DNA of 39,607 nucleotides from a virus: IMG/VR virus record IMGVR_UViG_3300032282_004450, positions 1 through 39,607 of that record; one strand, 5' to 3'. Position 1 is the stretch's first letter. Each line of letters starts with the position of its first letter. This document shows positions 7,706 through 19,400 of the stretch, piece by piece. Made by a program: the position numbers and the translations under genes. Under the pieces are notes generated by a model, which was given only the letters and a program-made list of their open reading frames with translations, was not told the DNA's origin and did no database searches.

Positions 7706-10700
7706 TTACCTCACTGCTATAGTTCTTAGATCTTTAATTAAGACTGGTTTTGATTGATCAGTTGAAGACATAACAATTTTTATTGTATAACCAACAAATT
7801 GATCTAAATTCTCAGCAGTGCACTGATATTCTGAGAATGAACCATCTGTATTTGCTGCAACAAATGCATCTGATCTGCCACTATTTTTTGCTGGGTTAAT
7901 TATTAGATCACCAAATCCATCACCATTAATATCAACTAAGTTATCATAACCTGGGAATAATTCAAATGGTTGATTTATTCCATTAGAATCTGGTCTAACC
8001 AAACTGTACAATACTCTAAAATCAGCGGCAGCAGGTCTACTTGCTGTTAAAATAACCTTCAATGAAGTTGCTGGTTGTTTTAGATCAATAGTATTTGAGA
8101 TGTAAATTGCGGAATGTGGATCATCAGATACTGTTTTAACTAGATTATTTCCAGCATAATCTGTGATTGGGCTATTAATTCTATTGCTCCTAAATTCGGT
8201 CAAAGCACCATCAAGGAAAATTTGAGGAGATAGATTAGAATTTTGTGTAGATAAAACTAGTGCCGTAGTAAATGATTTACTTCTTGGTAGACCAGTTAAA
8301 TATGTTTGCTCATTAACTTTTGAACAAACAATTCTGGTTGAGGATAATTTATTAACTTTGTTGAGTTCTACAGATTCAAATCCTTGATCAACGAATGAAA
8401 GTTCAGATCCATTTACACTTGTTCCACTAACAGTTCTAATAGAAGCTGATACTGATGTTGAAGACCCTGGATTCAGGATAGTATAATTTGGAGTTAGTGA
8501 ATCGAATTGTATATTTTCAGAAGCGGAAGCATTTCCACCTAGCAATTCTTCGTCTTGGAATTGTAATTGTGGGAAATTCGAAGGGCTATTATCAGCACTT
8601 CTGTTCACTCCATTTGCAGATCTATCAATTTCAACATAGTACTTATCAATTTCAATTCCAAAATCACTAATTTTATGAGTGGTATTAATTCTTCTTAGCG
8701 ATACACCATTCAACTCATATTTGTACACTAAATCATTAATATCATACGAATTTGCAAGTGTGGAATCAATTCCACGTGTTACAGTCTGAAGAACTCCATT
8801 TCCAACTGATTCGTATTTGATAATTTCATTCTCAATTTTAGCATATCCAGGATTGGTAGCACTAACTGGCATTCCCTCAAAATTTACAAAGTTAGAAGTA
8901 TTAGCAGATCCAATTGCAAATGATGTTGCAGATACGGTTACAGAACTTTGTAAAGGTGCGGGAGGAGTATTTGACAAAACATCACTTAATGTAATCCTAT
9001 TATTTTTAGCATACATTCCATGATTATAGTGATTGACTTGTAGGAAATTACCTGAATTTTGATCTGTTTGTGGCGTTGATGCTGTAATAGTATTTGACAA
9101 TAATGTATTTACCACATTAGTATCATCATAGTAAATTGGATTAGCACCAACCGTAAATGATTGGCCCTGAACATTGGTTAAGTAAAGGGTGTCAATACCT
9201 GTTGTAATACCAGTAACTGTTATTTGAGCATCTTTTCCTATACTTCCAGATGTCGATGTAACAATACCAAGAACATCACCTTGTTGGTATCCATTTCCTC
9301 TGAGTACAGGAGTTACACTATTGATAATACCATTACTTGCTGTAATATTAACAGTCAATCCAGAACCCTGTCCAGTTATTGGATAAGTACTAACATTGGA
9401 TTGTGTTGTGTAATTAACACCACCTGTAGTTATTCCAATTGAATATGCAGAGCATCCAGTCCCAACGACATATCCATAATTATATGTCTTTGAACTTTCA
9501 CTAACTTTTCTACCAGTTGTTAAAATACCAATAGTAACTGCATTTGTAATTGTTGTTATTCCAACTTTTAATTTTCTAGGATAAGTTCTCAGTGGATTAT
9601 TCTGAAGTTTTTTAACATATCCATTGCTACCATCAAGGGTTGGATTATAGAAATAAACAGTTGAAGGTGTAGTAACAAATTTTGCTTTATAAAGCTTGAA
9701 CTTTAAATCTTGATATTGATTTGCAGTCCAAATAGATCCATTTTGTGATTTGAATAGACTACCAGTTGCAAATTGCGTGCTGTAAATAACATTATCTACA
9801 TTGTTATTACCAACTGTCTTTTTGCCCATTTCAGCAATCCAGACTGTATATGCATCTGAATTTGGTGAAAGAAGTACAATAGAGTATTCTCTTCCAGGTG
9901 ATAAGAAAATAGGATAGTCAAATGTTACTTTTGTTGCAACAGATGCATCTGAAGATGTATTAATATCTGAAGGTCTTAAGACCTTTGATTTTCCAACAAC
10001 AGTTCTAGTTGGAGTTCCTAACTCCATTGTTCTTATTTCAACTGTGAGTGGTGCATCGCCAGAATCTTTTGTAGCAAAAAATAGATCAACAGCAGTTAAA
10101 TATGCACCCTCTTTATCTTCATCAACAGTTCCTGAAGAACTATTATCCCCAATATTTGCACCAACAGTAAATGATTGTGCCAGTGGGTCATAAAACTCAG
10201 TAATAAATGTTGTATTAGTAGTTAAAAATGTATTTACAATACCACTAGATGTATAATTTGTTTCAGCAGTTGATATTGAAGTAGAACCTGGCAATCCAGG
10301 GCTGTTCGTTGAACTTGAAGTGACCTTATAGGTTTTTGTACCAGTTAAAAATCTAGACTGTGGTGGTGGTGTAGTAAGAGGATCTCTCAAGAAGAAAGAT
10401 CCGATTAAATCACCAAAATTATCACTAATTAGTCTTAGATCTTTTACATATGCTACTGCACCACTGGTTTGTCCAACCAACTTCATACCAACAACCAAAT
10501 ATCCACTATAAAATCCTTGTGCTTCTTCGGCAAGAGCAAAAGTATCAATATTAAGAACTTTAGAGGAAGAACTATATGTAGATAGTAGAATTTCGGTAGT
10601 GCTTGAATATGGATTTATTCCATATGTTTTTGATGGACTGTTATACTGTCCTGTTTTATGATTTCCAGAGCAAACTCTTGCTCTAAAAATATTACTTCCA

Positions 10701-13700
10701 CCATAGTATCCAACTACAGTTTCTCCAACTGAGAATGCAGCAGATGCTCCATAATTTTGAAGTGTGCTATCGTTTGCGATTTCAATTAGTTTTGGTATAA
10801 AATCAACACCGCTGCTTCCATCAAAGAATTGATAATATCTGGTTTTTGGTTTTAGATTTTGGATCGAGAATTCAGTATTTCTAGATCTCATGTAATCTTC
10901 AGTTTTTGTTCCAATAAATTCTCTGACACTTGAAGATCCAGTAACAACAGTTTGACCTCTTCTTCCAGGATTTGCTACACGTGAAGTTGATGTTCTATTT
11001 TGAACAAGATTGATTGTTCTTACCCAAGTATCAATCGATGGTGTTAATTTTATAGTTCCAGTATAAGTAACGACATTAAATGGATTGACATTCTCTACTT
11101 GAGTTGCCAATGATTGCTTTATCCACTCTAATTCAGAATACTTTAAACTAATTCTATTGGAAGTTTTTACAGTATTTGAATCAATCAGGTCAAAATCTAC
11201 GGATAAATCAAGTGAAGTATCTGAAGTAGAGTTTGCCGAAGCAATTAAACTCTTTAAACTGTTCGATGCTATAACTGGTTTTAATGTTTTTTCTTCAGGA
11301 TCTACAGTTACTTCTGAATTTGGAGAGATAAAATCATTATTTTTGAAAGAATCTACAAAAAATCCAGTTTTAAATCTGTTAAATCCATCAGAGTCTTGAA
11401 CTTGTAAAGACTTTGTATCAACTTCAAGTAAGGATAGCGACGTTATTTTTTCTAGTGTAGTAACTCTATCTTCAATGCGTCCAATGTCACGCATTGTATA
11501 ACGCTTATTATCTTGATAAGTAATTGTTACTCCTTTAGTACCATAAAGATATGCTGGAAGACTAATAGTTGCAATATCCATTGTCTCATCAGGACTTAGA
11601 GGAGTCTTTGGAATATCTGCAGATATACCCTTGGTTAATATAAAACTACCAAGTTTGTCGATGGATAGTTTATCAATTCTTGGTAAGTAATATGAATATC
11701 CAACTAAGGATGTTTCATCTGGACTTACAATGAATTTTGGTGAAGTAGTTCCAAATGCATTTGTTCTTTGAGAAAAATCAAATGGAGATGAATTTGTAGT
11801 AGTTAATGTAGAAGGTTGTGGTCTAAAGTCTAAAACGTCAGTTGCTCTGATTGTAGAATTTAAAATAGGAACTTCATTCTCATATCTTTCTGGTGCATAA
11901 CTTGCTACGGTGAATACATCACCCTGATCTCCCGAAGGAACAGAATAATAATCAAAAACTACTAAAAGTGGTCTGGAAGGTTCTACAGCAGCAGAATTTC
12001 TGATTAATCTTGAATAGTCATAGTATTGCTCTCTTTGCCCTTTGTCTAGAGTAAAGTTCGATGTAATATCTTTGTATTTTCCTAAAGTAATAGATTGAAG
12101 TGGCGTTACAATATTTGATTCTGAGAATGTGATTGTTTCACCAGCAACAAATCTCAGAGCATTTAAATATGCAATAGATAAAGTATTTGAAGATGGTTTA
12201 GATACGATTCTAGCTACTGCTTTACTTGTAGATCCAACAATATTTTCTCCGATAATAGCAGCAGTATCGACAGATGCTGTTGCACTAAAGACAAATCTAT
12301 CCAAAACAGGCACTGCCGCCTCTAAAGATTCATATACACCAATTAACTTAGCAACATCTGGATAATATAAACAAATTTCTTCGTCTTGAACTCGTAATCC
12401 ATAAAATTGATTATAAGTTAATCCATCAACAATTGAAGAACTAATACCACTACCAGATTGTGGATATTTTGATAGATTTATATTTAAAGTTTGTGATCTA
12501 TTATATACCTTTACTTTATTTCTAATAGTTTGCTTAAGTAGTCCAACATTTACTACAACGTTTGTTTGGTTTGGTAGCAATCCAGTGATTGTTATAGTAT
12601 TACCAGAAAGAGTGAACTTATCAGAGGTTAATGGTGCAATAGTTCCATCAGAATAATGAACTGAATATCTCTCCTCATCAAATGCTTGGAAGAATGAACT
12701 GGTTATACCAGAACTAACACTTGCCAGACTAAATGTAAGCACACCAGAGGCATTTGTGCTTTGACCTGTTATCTGATCAGTTATTGCTAAATTGGAACTT
12801 GTTAGATTAACTGAAGCAATATTTTGATTATTTAACCTTTGATATAATGCACCACTATTTGGATTTCTTATTTGAGATATGCCGAGTGAAAAATTAGTTT
12901 GGGTTGAAGTTGATGGTAAGGTGCCATCACAAACTCCTAGAACAGTTGGAACTGCAGCAACAGTCATGCTAATTCCAGACTGTCCAATAGAAACTACTCT
13001 ATTAAATGTTTCAGTTGAAAAACCAACTTTTTGATATCTAATAATGGAATCTGTTTTAATTCCAGTAAAGAATTTTCCTGGACACGTTATATTACCAGAA
13101 GTATCAATAGTAACTTTATCTAAAGCAGTAAATCCAGGCGCTGGAATTTTATCCAAAAATGCATCAGCAGTAAAAGCAACTGGGAATCCTGTCGAAGTTG
13201 CTTGATATAATGAACGAACATCCTGGGCGGCATAAACTTTGATTTTAGCGATAGTCCTAGGATAAAGGGTTATTTCATTAATACTGATTTGTTCACCAAG
13301 GATAAAGTTTCCAGAAGTTTGACGTAAAGATATTACTGTTGAATTTCCTCCAGCACTGACTGCATATCCACTTGCTCCACTACTTTTACCTCTAATAAAA
13401 GAAGTTGCTGGCAATTCTAAACTAGATAGAGGTTGATTTAAAGTTATCTCCGTGTATGTTTGTACATCATACAAGTACAAGTCCCAATTTGTTGATGTGC
13501 TAATATATGCAGAATCTGTTAGATTGCAAATATAAACTCTGGCATCTCCAATTTTTGTTCCTGTTCCTGAAGATGTTGAACTTTTCCTTTGGTTATAAAG
13601 TTCAACCGCACCTCTATTTCTAGGAGCTCCGCCTACATTGTTTACTCTAATGTTATTTCCTAAACCAAATGATATGTTTGTTGTTGGAACAGTTGCGGTA

Positions 13701-14842
13701 TCTCTTGGTTTAGCAACGTCAATAACTGTTGTTGATACCTTTTCTACATCATATCCCCTAATATATGCTTTTCCAGGAGATACTTTTACACACATTAAAT
13801 TATCATTTGGTGTATTTCCATCCTCTGTTTTTTCACCAGAGAAATATAAACCATCATTTCCTACTCTATTATTTAAAGAATTATGAACAGAAGCAGTAAA
13901 TGATCTTACTGCATAATCCCCAGATTCATCATAAGTTCTTTGTGCCAGATAATCTCTGATTAAATTATAACTGGTTTTAGTCTGTATCTTTTTAATAGAA
14001 CCATTTTCTACTCTTAATAGTTCAACAAAATCAGTGTCATTAAGATCATCAAGATCTTTTTTGGTTAATACTAACTCTATTTTTAATCTATCTGATCCAG
14101 GAGCTGCATAATTAGAAAATCCCTTTGCATTATCATATAAACTGGAATCATCTTTTGCTGAAATAATCTGCTCAAAAATTCTTAATCCTATTCTATAAGA
14201 AGGAGTATTAGTATATTCATCTAAAATAATAGTTTGCTGAGAAACTCTAGCAAAAAATCCCCTTATAAAATAGATACCATTTCCGATAGATGCTGCTGAT
14301 CCAATTGAATTTGCATCAGTGGAAATCAGAGAAGCTACTGCTGTTCCACTATTGATTGTTGTTGTGCCATAGGTAATATTTTCGGTACATTCTATAGATT
14401 CACCATTAGAAAAAGTACTGATTTTAAAATTATTATCAGAATTTAAATATTTTACATATAATGTTGTGTATTCTACATTATTATTTTCACCAGCATTTAA
14501 AATATACTGTACTGCAGCACTTACGCCAGAAGTTTGACCAATAATTTTTTTACCAATTAATTGATCTGCATATAATGCTATATTTGTCCCATAAATTGAT
14601 GGATTTAATTTTATAGCATAAAACTCACCATCATAAACAATATTTCCTGGAACTACTACTGAACCATCTTTGAATACATTACTTCCAAAACTTTCTAATT
14701 GATTTTGAAGTATTGATTGCAATGTAGTCAGTTCTCTAGCCTGAACTGGTCTTCCTGGATTAAATAAAACCTTATAAAAATCTTTTAAAGAATCAAAATC
14801 GTCATAATATGGACTAACATTGAGATTAGTTTTTTGGGCCAT
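7706..14842 (-). CDS. DUF4815 baseplate/tail-fibre protein (2378 aa)
   Basis: The N-terminus is the hallmark of DUF4815: NLNVSPYYDDFDSLKDFYKV followed by LFNPGRPVQARELTTLQSIL and LESFGSNVFKDGSVVVPG. The N-terminal part should dock onto the baseplate. The rest is a very long beta-rich region with many Ser, Thr, Asn and Gly residues, including glycine-rich repeat units (GNGYQQGDVLGI and GGVNYTT-type) like those in gp7 and gp14. The C-terminus (LVDINGDGFGDLIINPAKNS and KPVLIKDLRTIAVR) looks like an adhesin or carbohydrate-binding tip region. In cyanophages this gene sits after gp8, in the place of T4 gp9/gp10. It probably forms or carries short or long tail fibres; host recognition is inferred. 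It lies three bases downstream of gp8. Confidence 0.88.
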   Translation of the reverse strand: MAQKTNLNVSPYYDDFDSLKDFYKVLFNPGRPVQARELTTLQSILQNQLESFGSNVFKDGSVVVPGNIVYDGEFYAIKLNPSIYGTNIALYADQLIGKKIIGQTSGVSAAVQYILNAGENNNVEYTTLYVKYLNSDNNFKISTFSNGESIECTENITYGTTTINSGTAVASLISTDANSIGSAASIGNGIYFIRGFFARVSQQTIILDEYTNTPSYRIGLRIFEQIISAKDDSSLYDNAKGFSNYAAPGSDRLKIELVLTKKDLDDLNDTDFVELLRVENGSIKKIQTKTSYNLIRDYLAQRTYDESGDYAVRSFTASVHNSLNNRVGNDGLYFSGEKTEDGNTPNDNLMCVKVSPGKAYIRGYDVEKVSTTVIDVAKPRDTATVPTTNISFGLGNNIRVNNVGGAPRNRGAVELYNQRKSSTSSGTGTKIGDARVYICNLTDSAYISTSTNWDLYLYDVQTYTEITLNQPLSSLELPATSFIRGKSSGASGYAVSAGGNSTVISLRQTSGNFILGEQISINEITLYPRTIAKIKVYAAQDVRSLYQATSTGFPVAFTADAFLDKIPAPGFTALDKVTIDTSGNITCPGKFFTGIKTDSIIRYQKVGFSTETFNRVVSIGQSGISMTVAAVPTVLGVCDGTLPSTSTQTNFSLGISQIRNPNSGALYQRLNNQNIASVNLTSSNLAITDQITGQSTNASGVLTFSLASVSSGITSSFFQAFDEERYSVHYSDGTIAPLTSDKFTLSGNTITITGLLPNQTNVVVNVGLLKQTIRNKVKVYNRSQTLNINLSKYPQSGSGISSSIVDGLTYNQFYGLRVQDEEICLYYPDVAKLIGVYESLEAAVPVLDRFVFSATASVDTAAIIGENIVGSTSKAVARIVSKPSSNTLSIAYLNALRFVAGETITFSESNIVTPLQSITLGKYKDITSNFTLDKGQREQYYDYSRLIRNSAAVEPSRPLLVVFDYYSVPSGDQGDVFTVASYAPERYENEVPILNSTIRATDVLDFRPQPSTLTTTNSSPFDFSQRTNAFGTTSPKFIVSPDETSLVGYSYYLPRIDKLSIDKLGSFILTKGISADIPKTPLSPDETMDIATISLPAYLYGTKGVTITYQDNKRYTMRDIGRIEDRVTTLEKITSLSLLEVDTKSLQVQDSDGFNRFKTGFFVDSFKNNDFISPNSEVTVDPEEKTLKPVIASNSLKSLIASANSTSDTSLDLSVDFDLIDSNTVKTSNRISLKYSELEWIKQSLATQVENVNPFNVVTYTGTIKLTPSIDTWVRTINLVQNRTSTSRVANPGRRGQTVVTGSSSVREFIGTKTEDYMRSRNTEFSIQNLKPKTRYYQFFDGSSGVDFIPKLIEIANDSTLQNYGASAAFSVGETVVGYYGGSNIFRARVCSGNHKTGQYNSPSKTYGINPYSSTTEILLSTYSSSSKVLNIDTFALAEEAQGFYSGYLVVGMKLVGQTSGAVAYVKDLRLISDNFGDLIGSFFLRDPLTTPPPQSRFLTGTKTYKVTSSSTNSPGLPGSTSISTAETNYTSSGIVNTFLTTNTTFITEFYDPLAQSFTVGANIGDNSSSGTVDEDKEGAYLTAVDLFFATKDSGDAPLTVEIRTMELGTPTRTVVGKSKVLRPSDINTSSDASVATKVTFDYPIFLSPGREYSIVLLSPNSDAYTVWIAEMGKKTVGNNNVDNVIYSTQFATGSLFKSQNGSIWTANQYQDLKFKLYKAKFVTTPSTVYFYNPTLDGSNGYVKKLQNNPLRTYPRKLKVGITTITNAVTIGILTTGRKVSESSKTYNYGYVVGTGCSAYSIGITTGGVNYTTQSNVSTYPITGQGSGLTVNITASNGIINSVTPVLRGNGYQQGDVLGIVTSTSGSIGKDAQITVTGITTGIDTLYLTNVQGQSFTVGANPIYYDDTNVVNTLLSNTITASTPQTDQNSGNFLQVNHYNHGMYAKNNRITLSDVLSNTPPAPLQSSVTVSATSFAIGSANTSNFVNFEGMPVSATNPGYAKIENEIIKYESVGNGVLQTVTRGIDSTLANSYDINDLVYKYELNGVSLRRINTTHKISDFGIEIDKYYVEIDRSANGVNRSADNSPSNFPQLQFQDEELLGGNASASENIQFDSLTPNYTILNPGSSTSVSASIRTVSGTSVNGSELSFVDQGFESVELNKVNKLSSTRIVCSKVNEQTYLTGLPRSKSFTTALVLSTQNSNLSPQIFLDGALTEFRSNRINSPITDYAGNNLVKTVSDDPHSAIYISNTIDLKQPATSLKVILTASRPAAADFRVLYSLVRPDSNGINQPFELFPGYDNLVDINGDGFGDLIINPAKNSGRSDAFVAANTDGSFSEYQCTAENLDQFVGYTIKIVMSSTDQSKPVLIKDLRTIAVR

Positions 14843-14845
14843 TTT

Positions 14846-16426
14846 TTAAAATTCCAGGATAATTTTAATGTCTTCTTTTTGTCTGGAGTTTCTTGTTACC
14901 AAAGGTCTATTATCAATATAGATAACATCTCCCGATGATTTATTTATCTCTGGATTTGAAAGACCAGAATTAAATTGAACCCCAAGATTAACTATTTTTC
15001 CAGTACTTAGTGATGTAGTAATTCCAGAAAAAGTTGTTTCTACGTTTCCAGAAAAACCAGTAACATTATTACTAGTAATCAACTGTCCTGTTGATTCAAA
15101 CTGAAGAACTTTTCCAGTACTGGTAACTTCCTTATAATCGGTTTGATCTTGTTTAGAAGGATTGAAATATAAAGATCTGTCTTGGAAATATTTTAAAACC
15201 TTTGTTTCACTATCAAAAGATGCTACATATCCAACTGCAGTTCCAATTGCTACTGCGGTATTGCCATAAACAGTTTGATAAATTTTATCCCCCACATTAA
15301 TAGATCCATTCACAGTTGATGGAATTAATTTTATAGAATAAAGAGAAGAAAATTGACTATCAGTAAATATTGTAGTTGATCCATAAGAGACTGGATTTTT
15401 TACGATTCCGACTTGAGCAAATTTTGTATCAATTGGAAAATCCTTTGTAGAATCATCAAATCTTGCATAAACCAAAACTCTATCTGTTCCTAATTCTGAG
15501 TAGATATCATAACCATGCCCCTTAGATGGGGGAATAATTGGAATTAATTTAGTTGTCCTTGTTGCATTTGCACTGATTCCACCAAGATCAACCATTCCAA
15601 AAGTGTATCCCTTTCCACCCGAAGACACTTGAACATTTGATATTTGCCCCAAGTTATCAACATCCAGTACAACCTTGCCTCCAGTTCCATCACCAATAAT
15701 ATTAAACGATTGCCCCAGACCACCTAGATATCCGAGTCCAGGAGATTCTAGATAAACCTTTTTAATTTGATTTTCATTTATGTCTGAATTACCATTTTCT
15801 CTTATAGCAGTTATTTGTACATCAGTTGATGAACTCCAACTGTTTGGAACTGCAATATATTCAGTAGAATCAAATTTAATGATATCGGATGGAGCAACTG
15901 TAAACAAATATTTCCACAAATAACCATCTCCACTCTGACCTGCTGATGATGGTTCCAAATCTGTAAATGTTGGTTCATCTTGAGATGCATTACCACCAGT
16001 TGTAATTCCAGAAGAACCATTATCAATGCAAATATAAACTTTATATTCTGAATTTATCACATAGTAATTTGAATCATAAAGTCTTGCTGACTGAGTTAAT
16101 GGTGACAAATTAGAAATACTATAATCATGACGATACATCTCATATTTTGTTCCTCTTGACCAATCTATTCTTCTAATTACTCTTCTAATATTTGCACTAG
16201 TAATTTTTTTACCAAAAATCATTGTATCTTGGTAATGGTGCATTGTATTGATACAATCCACCGGATCTGGCGTATTTACATCCCAGTTAGTAGTTCTACC
16301 AAACCCAACTGTAGCAGGATTTGGTAGTCCTAAGAAAACATAATATGAATTATTACTATTTTCTATAGAGTCTACAAAATTGGATGCATTAAGTATCCTA
16401 AATTGATCTGTTACAATTGCGGACAT
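14846..16426 (-). CDS. 8: Baseplate wedge protein gp8
   Basis: The 526-aa product begins MSAIVTDQFRILNASNFVDS and has the N-terminal core typical of cyanophage gp8 (NSYYVFLGLPNPATVGFG, then IRRVIRRIDWSRGTKYEMYR at about residues 91-110). gp8 forms part of the baseplate wedge with gp7 and gp10. It is longer than T4 gp8 (334 aa). An added central region (about 205-290) includes glycine-rich repeat units with GLGYLGGLG and GGKGYTFG motifs like those in gp7 and gp14. A perfect late promoter lies just upstream, so gp8 and the DUF4815 gene can be transcribed apart from the giant gp7 gene. Confidence 0.9.
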   Translation of the reverse strand: MSAIVTDQFRILNASNFVDSIENSNNSYYVFLGLPNPATVGFGRTTNWDVNTPDPVDCINTMHHYQDTMIFGKKITSANIRRVIRRIDWSRGTKYEMYRHDYSISNLSPLTQSARLYDSNYYVINSEYKVYICIDNGSSGITTGGNASQDEPTFTDLEPSSAGQSGDGYLWKYLFTVAPSDIIKFDSTEYIAVPNSWSSSTDVQITAIRENGNSDINENQIKKVYLESPGLGYLGGLGQSFNIIGDGTGGKVVLDVDNLGQISNVQVSSGGKGYTFGMVDLGGISANATRTTKLIPIIPPSKGHGYDIYSELGTDRVLVYARFDDSTKDFPIDTKFAQVGIVKNPVSYGSTTIFTDSQFSSLYSIKLIPSTVNGSINVGDKIYQTVYGNTAVAIGTAVGYVASFDSETKVLKYFQDRSLYFNPSKQDQTDYKEVTSTGKVLQFESTGQLITSNNVTGFSGNVETTFSGITTSLSTGKIVNLGVQFNSGLSNPEINKSSGDVIYIDNRPLVTRNSRQKEDIKIILEF

Positions 16427-16444
16427 ATTATTAGTTTTTTTCTT

Positions 16445-16452
16445 TATTTATA
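16445..16452 (-). promoter_or_regulatory. T4-type late promoter TATAAATA
   Basis: The minus strand reads TATAAATA immediately after the gp7 stop codon and 18 bases before the gp8 ATG. The match to the T4 late consensus is exact and the position is intergenic, which supports a functional site. Confidence 0.7.
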
Positions 16453-19400
16453 TTACCCAAGATCCTTCTTGAGTGCTCCAATGTCCCTGAGACCATATCC
16501 TCTCCTTTGAATAACTGGGAATGTAGACAACCCAGAATCAACTGTCAAACCAGTTATTCCTATAGAAACTGGATTTGTGCCTCTACTGATTCCAGAGATT
16601 CTTCCCCAAGAGAATCTACCAGCAAATTGTCCAGTTGTTGTTCCTATTCCTGTAATATTTGTCGTTGAAAGAACATTACATTCAATCACAGCATTTGTAG
16701 CACCTATTGCACTATAAGATATACTTTTTATGATATAGATGTTATTTAAATAAGTTGTTCCGACGCCAACAACTGCAGTATCACCACCTTCAATACTTGT
16801 TACACCAGAACCAACTGTTGTATCATAGATGTAAATTGGATATCCAGTGGAAAGTCCAGATGGGAAAGAATTTGGAGATGTAACATTTAAGAAGAATTTT
16901 AATGCAAGTGGATTTGCTCCACTTCCACTAGTTGTTCCAATTCCAGTAATAATTCCGGAGAATCCCTGAACTAATGAAGCTCCAGTCATCTTTTCATAGA
17001 TTGGTGCTGGATAAGGAACAATAACTCTTGGAGCAGTTGTGTATCCAAAACCAGGGAAAGTAATTACAGGAGATGTAATTGATCCATTAGATATGGAAAC
17101 TGTACCAAATGCAGTACTTCCAATTCCAACTCCTATAGTTTTTGGTCTTGCAATTCCAATCGAAAGGGTTGTTCCAGTGTATCCACTACCAGGATTGGTA
17201 ATAGTTAGAGCAGAAATAGTACCAGCAGCAGATACTGTTGCAGTCATTGCAGCTGAAACTGGATCTACCTTATCAAAGAACATAGTTAAATTAACACTAT
17301 TAATAGTAATTGGTAATAATGGCGAAACATACGCAGCAGTGGTATCTTCTTCATAGTTAAAGAATTTTGCATCGTCTACAAAAATTTCTTGATCATAGAT
17401 ATTAACACTCTTAATAATTTTTGCAGTAGGATATACTTGAGTTTCTATAGCATCACGTGATTTTGAAACTATTTCACCATTTAAAATCCTATCAATTTTT
17501 TGTTTAGTCCAAGATAGAGGTTTAGAATATTTTTCATCGATTCCATATCCAGTGTAAGTTCCGGTTTCTAATTTATCTGATGATGATAAATCTATTACGA
17601 TTCTTGGATCCTGAGTAGTTGTTATTCCAGGAGTAGTTGTACTTACAATACCAACTCCAGTTACTAATGGACTCTTAAATAACTGAATTGTATCTCCCTT
17701 TTTAATTGTTTCTTTGACCGTAACCAATGCACTATCAACATCTCTGGAACCTCTATAGAAGAATATTGCAATATTATCTTCTGGAAGAGGTGGATCCTTA
17801 AAGGTAAATGATGACCCACCATCAAATTGATAAGTATCTCCGTGTGCTTGAACGATACCATTGACAAAAATTAGCAGGACTGGGCCTAAATCAATTGCAG
17901 CAGAATCTTGGTTATTGGGATCAGTTTCAAAACTTAATAGTTGACTATTATAGTATAATGGGAATCTTGTTCTATTTCCATCTTGAAGTGACTTAATTGA
18001 ATCAATATAATCCATTTCACCAAATTGCCAAGCAGCAAATGAATCTGTAAATGTATCAAGTACGGTTAATTTAAACTCTTCTAATGGTGCTGATAGACCT
18101 TTTGCTGTGACTAATCCAACTGGTTTAAATACATCACCTCTTTGGAATCCATAACCTGGTCTGGTGATCTTAAATGATTCTACATCATATATTGTTGCAG
18201 CAACTCCAGTTCTAGTAATTACTAATGTATCAGTTCCAATGGCATAAGTTACAATACCAACGAACGAGGAAATAGCAGAAGCAACATCGGAACAATCGCA
18301 ACTACCAGTAAAATCAGTTGGATCACAACCAGTCTGATATACGCCAGGAATACCAGAGATATCACCCTCAATAGTAAAATCAAAATATTGTGTTAATGAT
18401 GAATAACTATCAATTGTGATTGTTTGATTTCTCATGGCTTGAATTGCCATGTTTCTTGCTTCTACAAAAGCATAAATTGATTGTTCCTCTTCTCCAGCAA
18501 GATAGTTATTATCAATATAGATCTTAGCAGCATCATAAACTCTACTATTTCCACCATACTTAAGGTTATAGCAAATACATTCCAATACAGTTACGACATC
18601 TTCAATGCAGTTTTGATTTCCACCAGGAATACTAAATGATGGATATGCAGCAAGCATTCTTCCAACTGCCACTTCTGCAATTAGTTGTTTATTGGCTAAG
18701 ATTAGATTAGATGCATCTGCATTTCTTCCAGAAATAGGGGTAATGTCTGCCAAACTTGGACCAACTGTTACGTTCATTGCCAAACCAACCCCAGTATCAG
18801 TTGTAGATCCTGTACTTAATCTGGAAATACCAATAATTGGTAGATTTTCATAAGATGGTGGTGCAACTTGAGCATAAGGATTGGTATATCCAGTTCCACC
18901 ATTTTGAATTACAAATCCAGCAATTGAACCTCCAGCACCAACTCTTCCAAGAATTACGGCACCAGAACCAGTTGAATCTGATATGCCAATGGAAACATTT
19001 CCAAAATATCCTGATCCAAATACAGTTTCAGATCTAAATGTGAACGTAGTTGCTATACCAACAGAATTAGTTGAATTGGAATTTATAGTAATGCTTCCAA
19101 TTCCAATTGAGGTTATATAAGTTCCATTAGTAACTACACCAATTGCCAGAATCTCTTGCCCAACAGAAATTGAATTGGTGAGGATTCCTGTGATACTATT
19201 CGTTGTTACTCCAATTGCACCAGTTACTGCAACACCAACAACAAAGTTTGTGCTGAATCCAATAGATGAAATTGAACCACCTGTCAATTTAATCTCTATT
19301 GCGGTGCTACCAACCCCAACAAGAGGTGCATATCCTCTACCAAGAGAAGATCCAAGCGAAACAATTAATCCACCTCTAGGTAACTGATTTTGAGTCACAT